Shown here one piece after another: positions 1 to 8,628 of a DNA stretch of 64,000 nucleotides; within the stretch, counting starts at the first letter, position 1, and each line of letters starts with the position of its first letter. Source of the stretch: Jatrophihabitans_A sp035248685 (GTDB lineage: Bacteria; Actinomycetota; Actinomycetes; Mycobacteriales; Jatrophihabitantaceae); the NCBI GenBank assembly GCA_035248685.1, contig DATFHF010000027.1, positions 124,001-188,000 on the forward strand, in the 5' to 3' direction. Position numbers and translations under genes: made by a program. A model generated the notes under the pieces. The model ran no database searches. It saw only the letters and a list, made by a program, of their open reading frames with translations, and had not been told where the DNA came from.

Positions 1-1
1 C

Positions 2-199
2 CGGCAGCTTCAGCAACTTCTGTGTGAGCAGGCAGATCGGTTGGACCGCCACCGCGCGACCGACGAACGGATCGCCGGGTTGGCCGACTTCGCCGAATGG
101 GCATGCGAAACCCAGCACTCCGGGTCACCGGCAAGCGTGTTGGTCACGGACCTGCGCCGGGCCGTCGCACTCGAACCGTTCGGTGGTTCAGCGCGCTGA
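2..199 (+). CDS. C-terminal end of an unidentified protein (partial at window edge)
   Basis: Frame 2 stays open from the first base to a TGA at 197-199 and encodes about 65 residues of natural, charged, helical-looking composition (for example LCEQADRLDRHR and VLVTDLRRAVALEPFG). The gene begins outside the window and I cannot assign a family. Its last 12 bases overlap the end of the convergent GH99-like gene. Overlapping open frames at this place on both strands have a less natural composition, so I prefer this one. The assignment is moderate because only a tail is visible. Confidence 0.5.
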   Translation, partial: RQLQQLLCEQADRLDRHRATDERIAGLADFAEWACETQHSGSPASVLVTDLRRAVALEPFGGSAR

Positions 200-1450
200 A
201 CCACGACCGGCCGTGCCGGTCAACTGATTGCCCACCGATCCGTCCGGCTGATCCGGTGGCGGCGGAGACGACTCCCGGCGCCTGCGACGCCGGCGGCGCA
301 GCACGATCCCGGCGACAGCCAGACCGACGAACAGCGCGAGTGGAAACACGATCAAGAGCAGGACGGACTGTCCGCCGGATCGGGCCGGCGCCGCGGGGCT
401 GCTGCCACTGGAATCCACGGCAGAGCTCGGGGTGGGTGCGACGGTGTGGGTCAGGTCGGCCAGCACAGTGAGATACGTCCGGCCGTAGTGCAGGGACGGT
501 TCGACATAGGTGTTCTCGCTGAACTCGTTCCAGCTGATCAGCCCGAGCATGTCCGGCGAGGACTTGATGGCCATGTTGTATTCGGTGCGCAGAGTCGCCC
601 CGTTATTGCGCGGCACGGCCTTCTGACCACCGACCAGCCGGGCGTCGAAGCCGGGCGCGAAGGGCGCGATCCAGTACTTGCCATCCGCATGGATGGCTCG
701 ACTCATGTCGTTCAGCTTGTTGGAATAGGTCGGGTTGGTTTGCGGATTGACCGAGGACCAGTAGTAGGCATCGCCATCGGTCACATCGGCGATCCGCTGG
801 TAGCCGGCCACGCTCTTCTCGGTCGACAGCACCAGCATCCGGGACCGGACGTCCCTGGTCACCTTGGCAACGTCGTCGTGGCTGAACTCCCAGGTGCCGC
901 TGAAGATGGTCAGCGTCTTGCCACCCAGCCGGTCGAAAACCGGGTTGGCTGCGAATTGGGCCTCGAACGTCTTGAAGTCGGCTGCCACCTCGGAAGCCGG
1001 CAGTGGATGCCGGTTGAAGTCCAGGCCCTGGTAGATCATCGCCAGACTGAAATGCTCCTGGGCGGCGACGTCAGCCAGCGCATGCAGCCGCCTGGTGTTG
1101 ACGACACTGTCCTTCCAACTGACGATGAAGCCCTGGATGCCGGCTTGCTTGGCCTGCTCGATCTGCTCGCGCATCACCGACCGGTCGTCACTGGAGTACC
1201 TACCGATGGCCGGGTAATCGATCTTGGCCCGATTCCACGAGCTCGGGTCGAACCATTGGTAGAAGAAGGCGAACAGCGGCTCGGTGGGAGCCGGCGCCGC
1301 CCTCGATGGTGAGCCGGCGGTCGCCGACGGGGACGCGGCGGTTGACGAGCCGGCAGCATAGCCGGCCGGTGCCGGATACCCGAACACACCGCCGAGTACG
1401 GCCGCGGCCACCAGTGCCGCGAGTCGGCGGGTCCTCGGGTGGAACCTCAT
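188..1450 (-). CDS. Exported, membrane-anchored GH99/GH71-like glycoside hydrolase
   Basis: The 420-residue protein has an N-terminal export signal (about residues 1-32), a Ser/Ala/Pro linker, then a TIM-barrel-like domain of about 300 residues. That domain carries FFYQWFDPSSW near its start and LISWNEFSENTYVEPS near its end, which matches the glycoside hydrolase 99-like family (endo-alpha-mannosidase and relatives). A transmembrane helix at about residues 360-385 is followed by a run of arginines, so the enzyme should sit on the outer face of the membrane. It is the last gene of a five-gene operon and its ATG overlaps the upstream stop by 4 nt (TCAT at 1447-1450). A role in trimming mannose-containing glycans is inferred from family and context; the substrate is unknown. 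Confidence 0.75.
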   Translation of the reverse strand: MRFHPRTRRLAALVAAAVLGGVFGYPAPAGYAAGSSTAASPSATAGSPSRAAPAPTEPLFAFFYQWFDPSSWNRAKIDYPAIGRYSSDDRSVMREQIEQAKQAGIQGFIVSWKDSVVNTRRLHALADVAAQEHFSLAMIYQGLDFNRHPLPASEVAADFKTFEAQFAANPVFDRLGGKTLTIFSGTWEFSHDDVAKVTRDVRSRMLVLSTEKSVAGYQRIADVTDGDAYYWSSVNPQTNPTYSNKLNDMSRAIHADGKYWIAPFAPGFDARLVGGQKAVPRNNGATLRTEYNMAIKSSPDMLGLISWNEFSENTYVEPSLHYGRTYLTVLADLTHTVAPTPSSAVDSSGSSPAAPARSGGQSVLLLIVFPLALFVGLAVAGIVLRRRRRRRRESSPPPPDQPDGSVGNQLTGTAGRGSAR

Positions 1451-3054
1451 AGCAGAGCTTTCTCCTTGGCCGGCGGCAGCAGCGGCGCGTTGTCAAGCGA
1501 GCGACGGAATCGCCGGATGATGCCTCGGCGGCCGCGCAGCCGGCCAACCAGCAACAGCCCCAGCGCAACCACCAGGCCGGAGCCGCCAAGTACCGCCATG
1601 TCAGGCATGCTGATCACCGACACGCTGATCGTCTTGTCCTTCGACGCGATGAACTGTGCCTTTGCCACGATAGCGTGCCCCGCCTTGATGCTGGCTTTGT
1701 ACGGACCTCTAGGTACGTCGAGCAGAACGGCGCGGTGCTGGGCATCGAACGGGATGGTGACCTGGCCGCCATCGGGGTAGGTGACGACCGCGGCGACGCC
1801 TCGGGTACTGCCGAATAGCGCATCCCGGCCGGTGATAACCAGATCGTGGAACTGGGTCACGAAGGTCACGTCACCGCCGGGCCGGAAGCTCTGTCGTCCC
1901 GAGTCGACGACGTTGGTGCCTCGGACGATGACGCTCTGGAGCGAGTAGATGGCCGGCTGCGTCACCAGCACGCCATGCCGGATCGCCGGCCGGCTCACCT
2001 CGAGCATGGTGGGCGACGACGGGTTCAGCTCGATCAGCTGCCCGGTGTCACTCTTGACCGTGATCGAGCTGACTCGGGCCGGGTCGACCGGCACGCCGTT
2101 CTGGTTCACCAGCTTCGGCAGGAAGCTCTGCTGGAGGCCGAAGGCCGCGGTGACCGCGTAGTTGGCGCGCAGCGGCAGCCCGGAAACGGTCTTGCTGAAC
2201 GCGGCGTTCGGGTCCCGCTGACCGACCCAGCGGGTGAACTGGTAGCGCGAATCCGCGGTCGAGAAGGCCGAGTCGGTCACGGTCAGCGTGTGCAGTGCGA
2301 AGTCGTGTTCGGCGGTGTAGGTGGCGATCCCGTTCGCGCCGGTGGTCAGGATCCGGTTGTCGAACCGGAAGTGCACTCCTGCCAGCGCCGGCATCGCCTT
2401 CACGGTGACGGTCACCGGCCATGGCTTGCGCTTGGGATGCGGTCCGCTCTTGTGCGGCGGCTTGGTCGGACGCAGCGTCTTGTGCGGATGCGGTCGCTGC
2501 GGGTGCGGGAACCCCTGGTGGCCGACCTTCGGCGGCACCGGAAAACCACCGGTACCGGAACCCGGCGGCGGATTGGTCACCGGCGGAACCGGGACGGTCT
2601 GGCTCGGCGTCGGCGTCGCGGTCACCGGCGTGCTGGGCGGCGGCGAACTGAGGGTCGGCGTGGACGTGTCGCTCGGGGTCGGCGTGGACGTGTCGCTCGG
2701 GGTCGGCGTGGAGGTGTCGCTCGGGGTCGGGGTCGAGGTGTCGCTCGGGGTCGGCGTGGAGGTGTCGCTCGGGGTCGGGGTGGACGTGTCGCTCGGGGTG
2801 GGGGTCGAGGTGTCGCTCGGGGTGGACGTGTCGGTCGGCGTCGAGGTGTCTGTGGCCGTCGGGTCGGTCGGGGTGGTCGAGTCGCTCGGGGTCAAGCTGT
2901 CGGTCGGTGATGTGGTGTCCGAGGCCAGGCTCAGGATGAAGCCGGTCGCGTTCATGCTCAGCGGTGAGGTTCCGGCGCTGGCGGCTGAGGGGATGATCGT
3001 GGTACCCGCGACGGCCAGCACGGCCAGCACCTTGAGCACCGGACGAATACTCAT
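1447..3054 (-). CDS. Mucin-like Ser/Thr/Pro-rich surface protein with tandem repeats
   Basis: I start the protein at 3054, where ATG overlaps the upstream TGA (TCAT at 3051-3054); an upstream GTG/ATG extension would run into the neighbour and hides the signal peptide. The 535-residue product begins MSIRPVLKVLAVLAVAG, a clear export signal. It continues into a Ser/Thr/Pro/Asp-rich tract with seven copies of TPSDTSTP, then a His/Pro/Lys-rich segment. A beta-rich region of about 280 residues follows, ending in a transmembrane helix and an Arg-rich tail (GRLRGRRGIIRRFRRS). No enzymatic motif is visible. The repeat tract resembles the heavily O-glycosylated stalks of surface proteins, and the adjacent glycosyltransferase genes make it a plausible glycan acceptor, which is inference. 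Confidence 0.75.
   Translation of the reverse strand: MSIRPVLKVLAVLAVAGTTIIPSAASAGTSPLSMNATGFILSLASDTTSPTDSLTPSDSTTPTDPTATDTSTPTDTSTPSDTSTPTPSDTSTPTPSDTSTPTPSDTSTPTPSDTSTPTPSDTSTPTPSDTSTPTLSSPPPSTPVTATPTPSQTVPVPPVTNPPPGSGTGGFPVPPKVGHQGFPHPQRPHPHKTLRPTKPPHKSGPHPKRKPWPVTVTVKAMPALAGVHFRFDNRILTTGANGIATYTAEHDFALHTLTVTDSAFSTADSRYQFTRWVGQRDPNAAFSKTVSGLPLRANYAVTAAFGLQQSFLPKLVNQNGVPVDPARVSSITVKSDTGQLIELNPSSPTMLEVSRPAIRHGVLVTQPAIYSLQSVIVRGTNVVDSGRQSFRPGGDVTFVTQFHDLVITGRDALFGSTRGVAAVVTYPDGGQVTIPFDAQHRAVLLDVPRGPYKASIKAGHAIVAKAQFIASKDKTISVSVISMPDMAVLGGSGLVVALGLLLVGRLRGRRGIIRRFRRSLDNAPLLPPAKEKALL
2653..2820 (-). repeat. Seven tandem 24-bp repeats coding for TPSDTSTP
   Basis: Seven head-to-tail 24-bp units lie in frame within the mucin-like gene. 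Units differ by a few silent or near-silent changes (GGC/GGG and GAC/GAG variants on the plus strand). Each unit codes for one TPSDTSTP octapeptide, giving four Ser/Thr hydroxyl acceptors per unit. The array is the sort that varies in copy number between strains. Confidence 0.9.
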
Positions 3055-4457
3055 TTCAGCGCTCCCACCGGATCGGATGAGTTGACCCTGCTCTGCACCG
3101 GCGCCGAACGCCGAGCCCGCCGGGATCGAAGGGATGCCAGCACCAGCGTACCGACCACCACCAGGAACGCCAGGCCGTAGCACCAGTAGACGATGCCCAC
3201 CGACCGGTTCGGTTGATCGGTGCTGACCGGTTGGCCGAACTGCACCTGCGGGGCTCGCGGCTGCTGACGGAAGTCGAAGGCACCGGTCAGCGGATCGGCT
3301 GCTTTATCGCGTCCCGCCAACGGACTTAGGCCCCAGTTCTGCTCGATGAAAGCGAGCGCGCTGGTGTAGTCGCTGATCGTGGAGTCGACGTAACCGGCCC
3401 GCGCGTAGGCGCTCACCAGCAGGGCCGGTACCCGCAGGCCGTAACCGTTGGAATCCACCTGCGGCGGCGCCACATGGTCATACCAACCACCGGTGCCGTC
3501 GTAGCTGAGCAGGAACGCCGAAGAGTCCCAGGACTTGCTCACCATCAGGCTGCCGACTATGTCGGTCACCAGCTTCTGGCCACCGGCGATCGAGCGGGCC
3601 GACCGCTCGCTGGGCCCGGAGCTGGCGACGTAGGCCACCGCCGGCAGGGTGTTCTGGTCCAGGTCACGGTAGTACTGGGACAGGTCGACGATATGCGAGC
3701 GCAAGGCCGGATCGTCCACGAATCGTGCGTAATTGAGCAACGGTACCCGCAATGGTTGGGAGCTCGGGTTGCTCTTGGACACCGTCCGGAAGTTCACCGC
3801 GGCGTTGTAGCCCTGCACGTAGAACTTCCAGTCCACCCCAGCGGCCTGTAACCGGTCGAAGATGGTTGCCTGCTTGGCATAGGCCGCCTGTACGGCGTCC
3901 TGGTTGGTTCCGGTAGGCGGTCGGTCGGCCGATACCCAGTACGAGCGATCGGCCCCGATGCCGAGTCGAGTGGAGGAGAAGAACTTGTCGAACAGCACGT
4001 AGTTGTCGGCCAAATCCCAGTAGGTCGGCAGGTCGCGGCGGTCGTAGTAGCCCATCACAGGGGTGCCGTCCCGACCCTCGCTCTGGTACGCCGCGACGAA
4101 GCCGTCCATCCGGCCGCCGTCGTACTGGTTGTTGATCTCGACCGAACCGGCGCCCAGCGTCGGCGGGGTCTGACCGTGCAACGAGAACGGCTTGACACAG
4201 GCTGTGTCATTGCCGGTGACGATCGTCTTCTGGCAGACCCCGGGCGGGATCCCGTCCGCGCCGGGATAGCTTCCGAAGTAGTTATCGAAGGACCGATCCC
4301 CCTGCATCATAAAGATAAAGTGCTGAATCGGCGTCTTGGTGGTCGGCTGGGCGGCAACGGCAGGTGCCGGAGCGGTCAGGGCGCCGGCGGCGGCGATCGC
4401 AGCCAGCCCGGCACCGAGCCGACGAAGCCAGGGTCGGGTCAACTGGGAAGTCTTCAT
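3051..4457 (-). CDS. Phospholipase C/acid phosphatase-superfamily protein with altered catalytic motifs, membrane anchored
   Basis: The 468-residue protein has a signal peptide (about 1-36), a domain of the phosphoesterase family that includes bacterial phospholipase C and AcpA, and a C-terminal transmembrane segment (about 423-443) with an Arg-rich tail. Family landmarks are recognisable but changed. The usual ENRSFD metal-binding motif reads QGDRSFDNYFG (G53, D54). The usual YDE/D-x-GG motif reads SYDGTGGWYDHV (D320, G321). The SEHP motif reads SERSARS. The nucleophile region reads SSTRLGIGADRSYW. The fold is well supported but ordinary metal-dependent catalysis looks unlikely; it may be a binding protein or a diverged subfamily. 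It overlaps both operon neighbours by 4 nt. Confidence 0.75.
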   Translation of the reverse strand: MKTSQLTRPWLRRLGAGLAAIAAAGALTAPAPAVAAQPTTKTPIQHFIFMMQGDRSFDNYFGSYPGADGIPPGVCQKTIVTGNDTACVKPFSLHGQTPPTLGAGSVEINNQYDGGRMDGFVAAYQSEGRDGTPVMGYYDRRDLPTYWDLADNYVLFDKFFSSTRLGIGADRSYWVSADRPPTGTNQDAVQAAYAKQATIFDRLQAAGVDWKFYVQGYNAAVNFRTVSKSNPSSQPLRVPLLNYARFVDDPALRSHIVDLSQYYRDLDQNTLPAVAYVASSGPSERSARSIAGGQKLVTDIVGSLMVSKSWDSSAFLLSYDGTGGWYDHVAPPQVDSNGYGLRVPALLVSAYARAGYVDSTISDYTSALAFIEQNWGLSPLAGRDKAADPLTGAFDFRQQPRAPQVQFGQPVSTDQPNRSVGIVYWCYGLAFLVVVGTLVLASLRSRRARRSAPVQSRVNSSDPVGALK

Positions 4458-6070
4458 GACGGCCGTACCCGGTAGATCTTCACGACCGGCGTCTGCACCG
4501 GCTGGCCGTCCGGCGAATTGACCGTGATGGTGGAGCTAAACACCAGCACTCCGTTGTACTTGTTGGCCAGCGCGGCGATCTTGGCCGCGAACAGCGGCGA
4601 GCGGTTGGCGGTGTAGGAGTCCCAGATCAGGTAGCGGAATCTGCCTTGCCGGACGGCAAGATCCGGGTTCGGTACCGGGACATAGGCCGGATTGCGGTTG
4701 GCCGGATCCGGGCTGACCGACATCGCGAACACCCGGCGCTGACCGTAGAACTGGATTACGTTGGCCATCGACGGCCCGACCGCGAGCAGCTGCGCGTGCT
4801 CGGGGATGTTGGCCTTAACCCACTGGCCGGCCTCCCGACCACCGGGCAGGCCACCGGTGCCGGCGAGGTAGGTACCGGTGTTCGACGGCTCGATGCGCTG
4901 CCAGGTCGGGACTAGCAGGCTGATCGCGACCGCTAGCACGATGACCGCCTGCACGATCGGTCCGAGCCGGCGCCGGCGCAGAGCCGCCATGCTGGGAATG
5001 TGCGCCAGGCCACGGCCGGCCAGAAGCACCAGTGCCGGGGCGGCGGGCAACAGATATTGGTAGCCCTTCACCGGCCATAGCGTGAAGAAGACCGTCGGTA
5101 CCACGATCCAGGTGAGCAGCAACCGCTCCCGCCAGGTGCTCTCATGCCGTAGCAGCACGAGCGAGATCAGCACTATCGCCAGCGTGGCCCAGCCGACGGC
5201 CGGCGGCACCACCCGGCCGTAGAAGGTCAGGGCATGGTTCGACCGCCGGAACAGCTGCCACAACAGGTAATGCTGCCCGGAACTCGCCCGTCCGGAGATC
5301 GACAATGCCAGCGGGAAGGCCAGCACCACCAGTACCAGCACGGCGATGCCGGCGCCGATGTGCCGGAACCTGACCCGCACCGACGGGGTAAGCGCGAAGA
5401 AGGCGTACAGCGCGCCCACCATGACGATGCTGGTCTCCTTGGACAGCACCGCCGCACCCATCACCGCCGACGCCGACAACATCCAGTGCAGCGCACCGGA
5501 TTCCACATAGCGAACTACGCAGTACAGCACCAGCGTGGTGCACAGGGTCATCAGACCGTCCAGCAGCACCTGGCGGCTGACGATGACGTGGTAAGGCATC
5601 ACTGCCAGCAGCAAGGCGGCGATCAGGCCGGCACTGTGCCCGTACAGCCGGCGGCCGAGCAGATAGGTCAAGCCAATCGTCAGCACGCCGATGACCGCGG
5701 TTATGGCCCGGGCGCCCCAGTCGCTGATGCCGTGATGCATGCCGAACGACAGGAGAATCTGGAGCAGCAGCGGATGCGCCCGAAAGATCGGAAACATGCC
5801 ACGCATGACGTCATTGCCGGCGATCGCCGCTGCGGTACCGCTGTAGACCGCCTCGTCACTATTGAAGCCGACCCGGTCGAGCTGCCAGAACCGCAGCACG
5901 GTGGCCACGGCCAGCACCAGCCCTAGCGGCACTGCCAGCAGCAGGCCGTTTACCCAACCGCGTACCGCGGTTTGATGCTTGGATGTCGGCTCCTCAGATG
6001 TGCCCGAAAGGGCCTCGGTAATCGAGACCCTTTCGGGCACAAGCGAGGATCGATGCGCCTCGGCGGTCAT
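4454..6070 (-). CDS. GT39-family membrane glycosyltransferase (PMT/ArnT-like)
   Basis: The 538-residue protein has a cytoplasmic N-terminus of about 38 residues, then roughly ten to twelve hydrophobic helices and a C-terminal soluble segment. The first extracytoplasmic loop carries FNSDEAVYSG with the acidic pair D72-E73 characteristic of GT39/PMT and ArnT-type enzymes. These enzymes transfer a sugar from a polyprenyl phosphate carrier to a protein or lipid on the outer face of the membrane. Translation is coupled to both neighbours by 4-nt overlaps (6067-6070 and 4454-4457). The upstream gene can supply the polyprenyl-linked donor and the downstream genes encode exported proteins, so protein glycosylation is the favoured role. 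The sugar is not determined. Confidence 0.8.
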   Translation of the reverse strand: MTAEAHRSSLVPERVSITEALSGTSEEPTSKHQTAVRGWVNGLLLAVPLGLVLAVATVLRFWQLDRVGFNSDEAVYSGTAAAIAGNDVMRGMFPIFRAHPLLLQILLSFGMHHGISDWGARAITAVIGVLTIGLTYLLGRRLYGHSAGLIAALLLAVMPYHVIVSRQVLLDGLMTLCTTLVLYCVVRYVESGALHWMLSASAVMGAAVLSKETSIVMVGALYAFFALTPSVRVRFRHIGAGIAVLVLVVLAFPLALSISGRASSGQHYLLWQLFRRSNHALTFYGRVVPPAVGWATLAIVLISLVLLRHESTWRERLLLTWIVVPTVFFTLWPVKGYQYLLPAAPALVLLAGRGLAHIPSMAALRRRRLGPIVQAVIVLAVAISLLVPTWQRIEPSNTGTYLAGTGGLPGGREAGQWVKANIPEHAQLLAVGPSMANVIQFYGQRRVFAMSVSPDPANRNPAYVPVPNPDLAVRQGRFRYLIWDSYTANRSPLFAAKIAALANKYNGVLVFSSTITVNSPDGQPVQTPVVKIYRVRPS

Positions 6071-8628
6071 GCTGTGGCCGGTACCGCATCCATCGCGTCC
6101 GGGTGGATCAAGGTCCGGCCGGCCGCTGCCGGCAGGGTTTCCACGACTGCCGCCGGTTCGACGTCCTGTGCCTTCTCGGCGGCCAGCAGTGCGGCAATGT
6201 CTTCGGCCCAGGAGAAGGTGTTGGAAGCCAGTCCCCGAACCCGGATGTTGCTCATGGCCTGGACGAGAATGTCGCGTTCCTTGCGGCGCAACTCCGCGTA
6301 GTCGTCCTCGCCGATCACGATCGACGGCGCCATCTGCCGGAACGGTGGGAAGCCGTAGGCATCGTCGGTGTTTTCCACCAAGGTCTCAATGGCCTCGTCG
6401 AACGGAATGTCCACCAGCTTGGGATCGCCCCGTTCGATGATGAACAGGTTCTCGACCGTGGTGTTGCGGATGATGTTGCACTCCACCAGCCGGTCCACGT
6501 TGTACTTCGGTGGCGGCACGATTCGCTGGGTCAGCGAGTTCACGCCCATGATCGGGATGTTCAACCCGGCCAGGATCAGCCCGAAGTTACGGCCCTCCTT
6601 GGAATGCAGCCGGCTCTGCAACTTCAGCCGTCGCCACTCGGCCGGGGTCAGATCGCCGGTCTGCACCGCACGAAGCGTGTGGTGGCTGATCGTCAACGGC
6701 TTCGGGAATGCGGTGGCCCGGCCGGTCGAGTCGATGATGGTCATGTCGTCGGACAGGAACCGGGCGCCGTGTTCACGCAGCAGCTTCAGCACGCTGCCGG
6801 TCTTGCCGGTGTCGGTCCGAGCCGACAGCAGCAGCCCCGACCCGTCCAGCTCCAGGCAGGCAGAGTGCAGCAGGATGACGCCGCGCGATACCGAGATAAA
6901 CCGCAGCAACGCCTCGATGACGTTGGTGTAGAGCACGTGCGGTGAGCGGGCCAAGGTCGGCGAGCAGGTCACCTCGACCTTGTCACCGATGTTCACCCGG
7001 AAGTTGGCGCCCAACCGGCCGAAGTGCTCCTGGTAGGTGATCCCGGGCGGGGACATGTGCTGGGTCATTACCGCCCGGCTACGCGGCCCGCCACCGAGCT
7101 GGCCCACCCGGATGCTGAGGTCGACATCATTGGGCAGCCACTGCGCCCGGAAGTACTCCAGCTCCTTCAGCGGGACCTGGGATCCGACCGTGACTACTCC
7201 GTCGATGGAGTAGCGGTACGGCAAGTAGCGCGAGGTCGCCGACACCGGCCGGCCGGCCGATCGGTGCGGGGTAGCCGGCAGCGCGGCCGATTGGCCGTTC
7301 GCGGGCGGCCGCTGCACCCCGGTCAGGTCGAAGGACAGCCGCATCGGCTGCTTCTCGACCTCGGGCAGCTCTTCCTGCATGGCGTAGATCGCGGAATCGG
7401 CGATCACGAACCGAGCCAGGAACAGCAGCATCAGGGTGATGATGTTGGCCACCAGCAGGTTGGCGCTGAACACCTCGACCAGCAGCGCCAGTAGCGGCAA
7501 CCTGGGCAGCAACGCCAGATGGTTCAGGGCATAGAAGCGGATGCCGCGACTGGCGATCGAGCCGGGCTTGGGCCCGCGGAAGACGAACAGCTCGGTCAGC
7601 GCGAAGTTCCAAGTGGTGGACGCCTCGGTCGCCAGTACGGCTGCTAATAAATAGTGTGCGTGGTGCGGATGGCCGCCGCTGGAGAACATCCAGAGGACGG
7701 CGGTGTTGATCACAATGCCGGTGGCACCGACCGCTCCGAAGGAGGCCATCCGGGTCAGCCAGGCCAGCCGCGAGGTACGGACCGAAGACTTGCGCACCTG
7801 CCGGCGCAGCATCAGCAGCCGCAGCCGCAGCAGATGCCGGAGGAACCGGAAGCCTTCCCGAAGCGAGGCCTTGCTGTGGCCGGCGAACCGGGTGCCGAAC
7901 ACGAACGGCACCTCGGCGATCCGCAGCCGGGGCTGGCGGACCGCGAGTTCAAGCAGGATCTTGAAGCCGATCGGGTTGAGGGTCTGAAGGTTCAGCGCAG
8001 ACAGCCGCACCGCGAAGAACCCGGACATCGGGTCGGACAGCCGGGCCAGTCGACGCGGGAACATCGCCTTGGTGAGCCGGTTTGCCAGCCCCGAGACCGC
8101 CTTGCGGTAGCCGCCACCCAGGCCGTCCGACTCACCCGGGCCGTCGTAGCGAGTGCCGGCAACCAGGTCGAAACCGCGCGACTCGCCGATCTTGACCAGC
8201 CGGTCCACCAGCTCCGGTGGATGCTGAAGGTCGCCGTCCATAACCACGGCCCAGCTGCCCCGGGCCGCCTTCAGACCGGCAACCACCGCACCGGCCAGGC
8301 CACCGCGGCGTGCGCCGAGCGTGCGGTGCAGCAGCCGGACCGGTAGGCCGACGGTACGAGCCGACTCCCGGATGGCGGCCGGCGTGTCGTCGCTGCTGTC
8401 GTCCACGAAGAGCACCTCTGCCGGTACCCCTGCCAGGGATTCGGCCAACCGTCCGAGCAGCACGCCCACTCCGTCTTGCTCGTTTCGGGTAGGTACCACC
8501 ACGGTGAACCAGGCCGCCTGGCCCGGCGGCAGGACGGTGATGTCCTCTACCACCGCGTCGTGCCCGGCAACGGCATCGGAATGGGATGCCACCTCCGGCC
8601 GCGCATCTTCAACGAACGCCTTGGTCAT
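6067..8628 (-). CDS. Fusion of GT2 polyprenyl-phosphate sugar synthase, GtrA-like flippase domain and HPr-kinase-like P-loop domain
   Basis: The 853-residue protein combines three modules. Residues about 40-270 are a GT2 dolichol-phosphate-mannose-synthase-like domain with TVVVPTRNE, VLFVDDSSDD and the metal-binding MDGDLQHPPELVD. Residues about 293-415 are a GtrA-like four-helix membrane domain, which is thought to flip polyprenyl-linked sugars. Residues about 470-800 contain a Walker A loop SARTDTGKT (602-610) and FLSDDM (624-629), like the HPr kinase/phosphorylase C-terminal fold found in several cell-surface polysaccharide loci. GT2-GtrA fusions are known; the additional kinase-like module is unusual. 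It is the first gene of the operon and starts with ATG after a GGGGGGC stretch. Confidence 0.8.
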   Translation of the reverse strand: MTKAFVEDARPEVASHSDAVAGHDAVVEDITVLPPGQAAWFTVVVPTRNEQDGVGVLLGRLAESLAGVPAEVLFVDDSSDDTPAAIRESARTVGLPVRLLHRTLGARRGGLAGAVVAGLKAARGSWAVVMDGDLQHPPELVDRLVKIGESRGFDLVAGTRYDGPGESDGLGGGYRKAVSGLANRLTKAMFPRRLARLSDPMSGFFAVRLSALNLQTLNPIGFKILLELAVRQPRLRIAEVPFVFGTRFAGHSKASLREGFRFLRHLLRLRLLMLRRQVRKSSVRTSRLAWLTRMASFGAVGATGIVINTAVLWMFSSGGHPHHAHYLLAAVLATEASTTWNFALTELFVFRGPKPGSIASRGIRFYALNHLALLPRLPLLALLVEVFSANLLVANIITLMLLFLARFVIADSAIYAMQEELPEVEKQPMRLSFDLTGVQRPPANGQSAALPATPHRSAGRPVSATSRYLPYRYSIDGVVTVGSQVPLKELEYFRAQWLPNDVDLSIRVGQLGGGPRSRAVMTQHMSPPGITYQEHFGRLGANFRVNIGDKVEVTCSPTLARSPHVLYTNVIEALLRFISVSRGVILLHSACLELDGSGLLLSARTDTGKTGSVLKLLREHGARFLSDDMTIIDSTGRATAFPKPLTISHHTLRAVQTGDLTPAEWRRLKLQSRLHSKEGRNFGLILAGLNIPIMGVNSLTQRIVPPPKYNVDRLVECNIIRNTTVENLFIIERGDPKLVDIPFDEAIETLVENTDDAYGFPPFRQMAPSIVIGEDDYAELRRKERDILVQAMSNIRVRGLASNTFSWAEDIAALLAAEKAQDVEPAAVVETLPAAAGRTLIHPDAMDAVPATA

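Noticed and set aside
2653..2820. Regular 24-bp repeats that could resemble a CRISPR array
   Set aside because: Units are contiguous with no spacers and translate in frame as TPSDTSTP.
1846..2910. 354-codon plus-strand open frame opposite the Ser/Thr/Pro-rich gene
   Set aside because: It is an antisense shadow caused by high GC; it is Arg/Gly repeat-rich with no domain, while the minus strand has a signal peptide and membrane anchor in a coupled operon.
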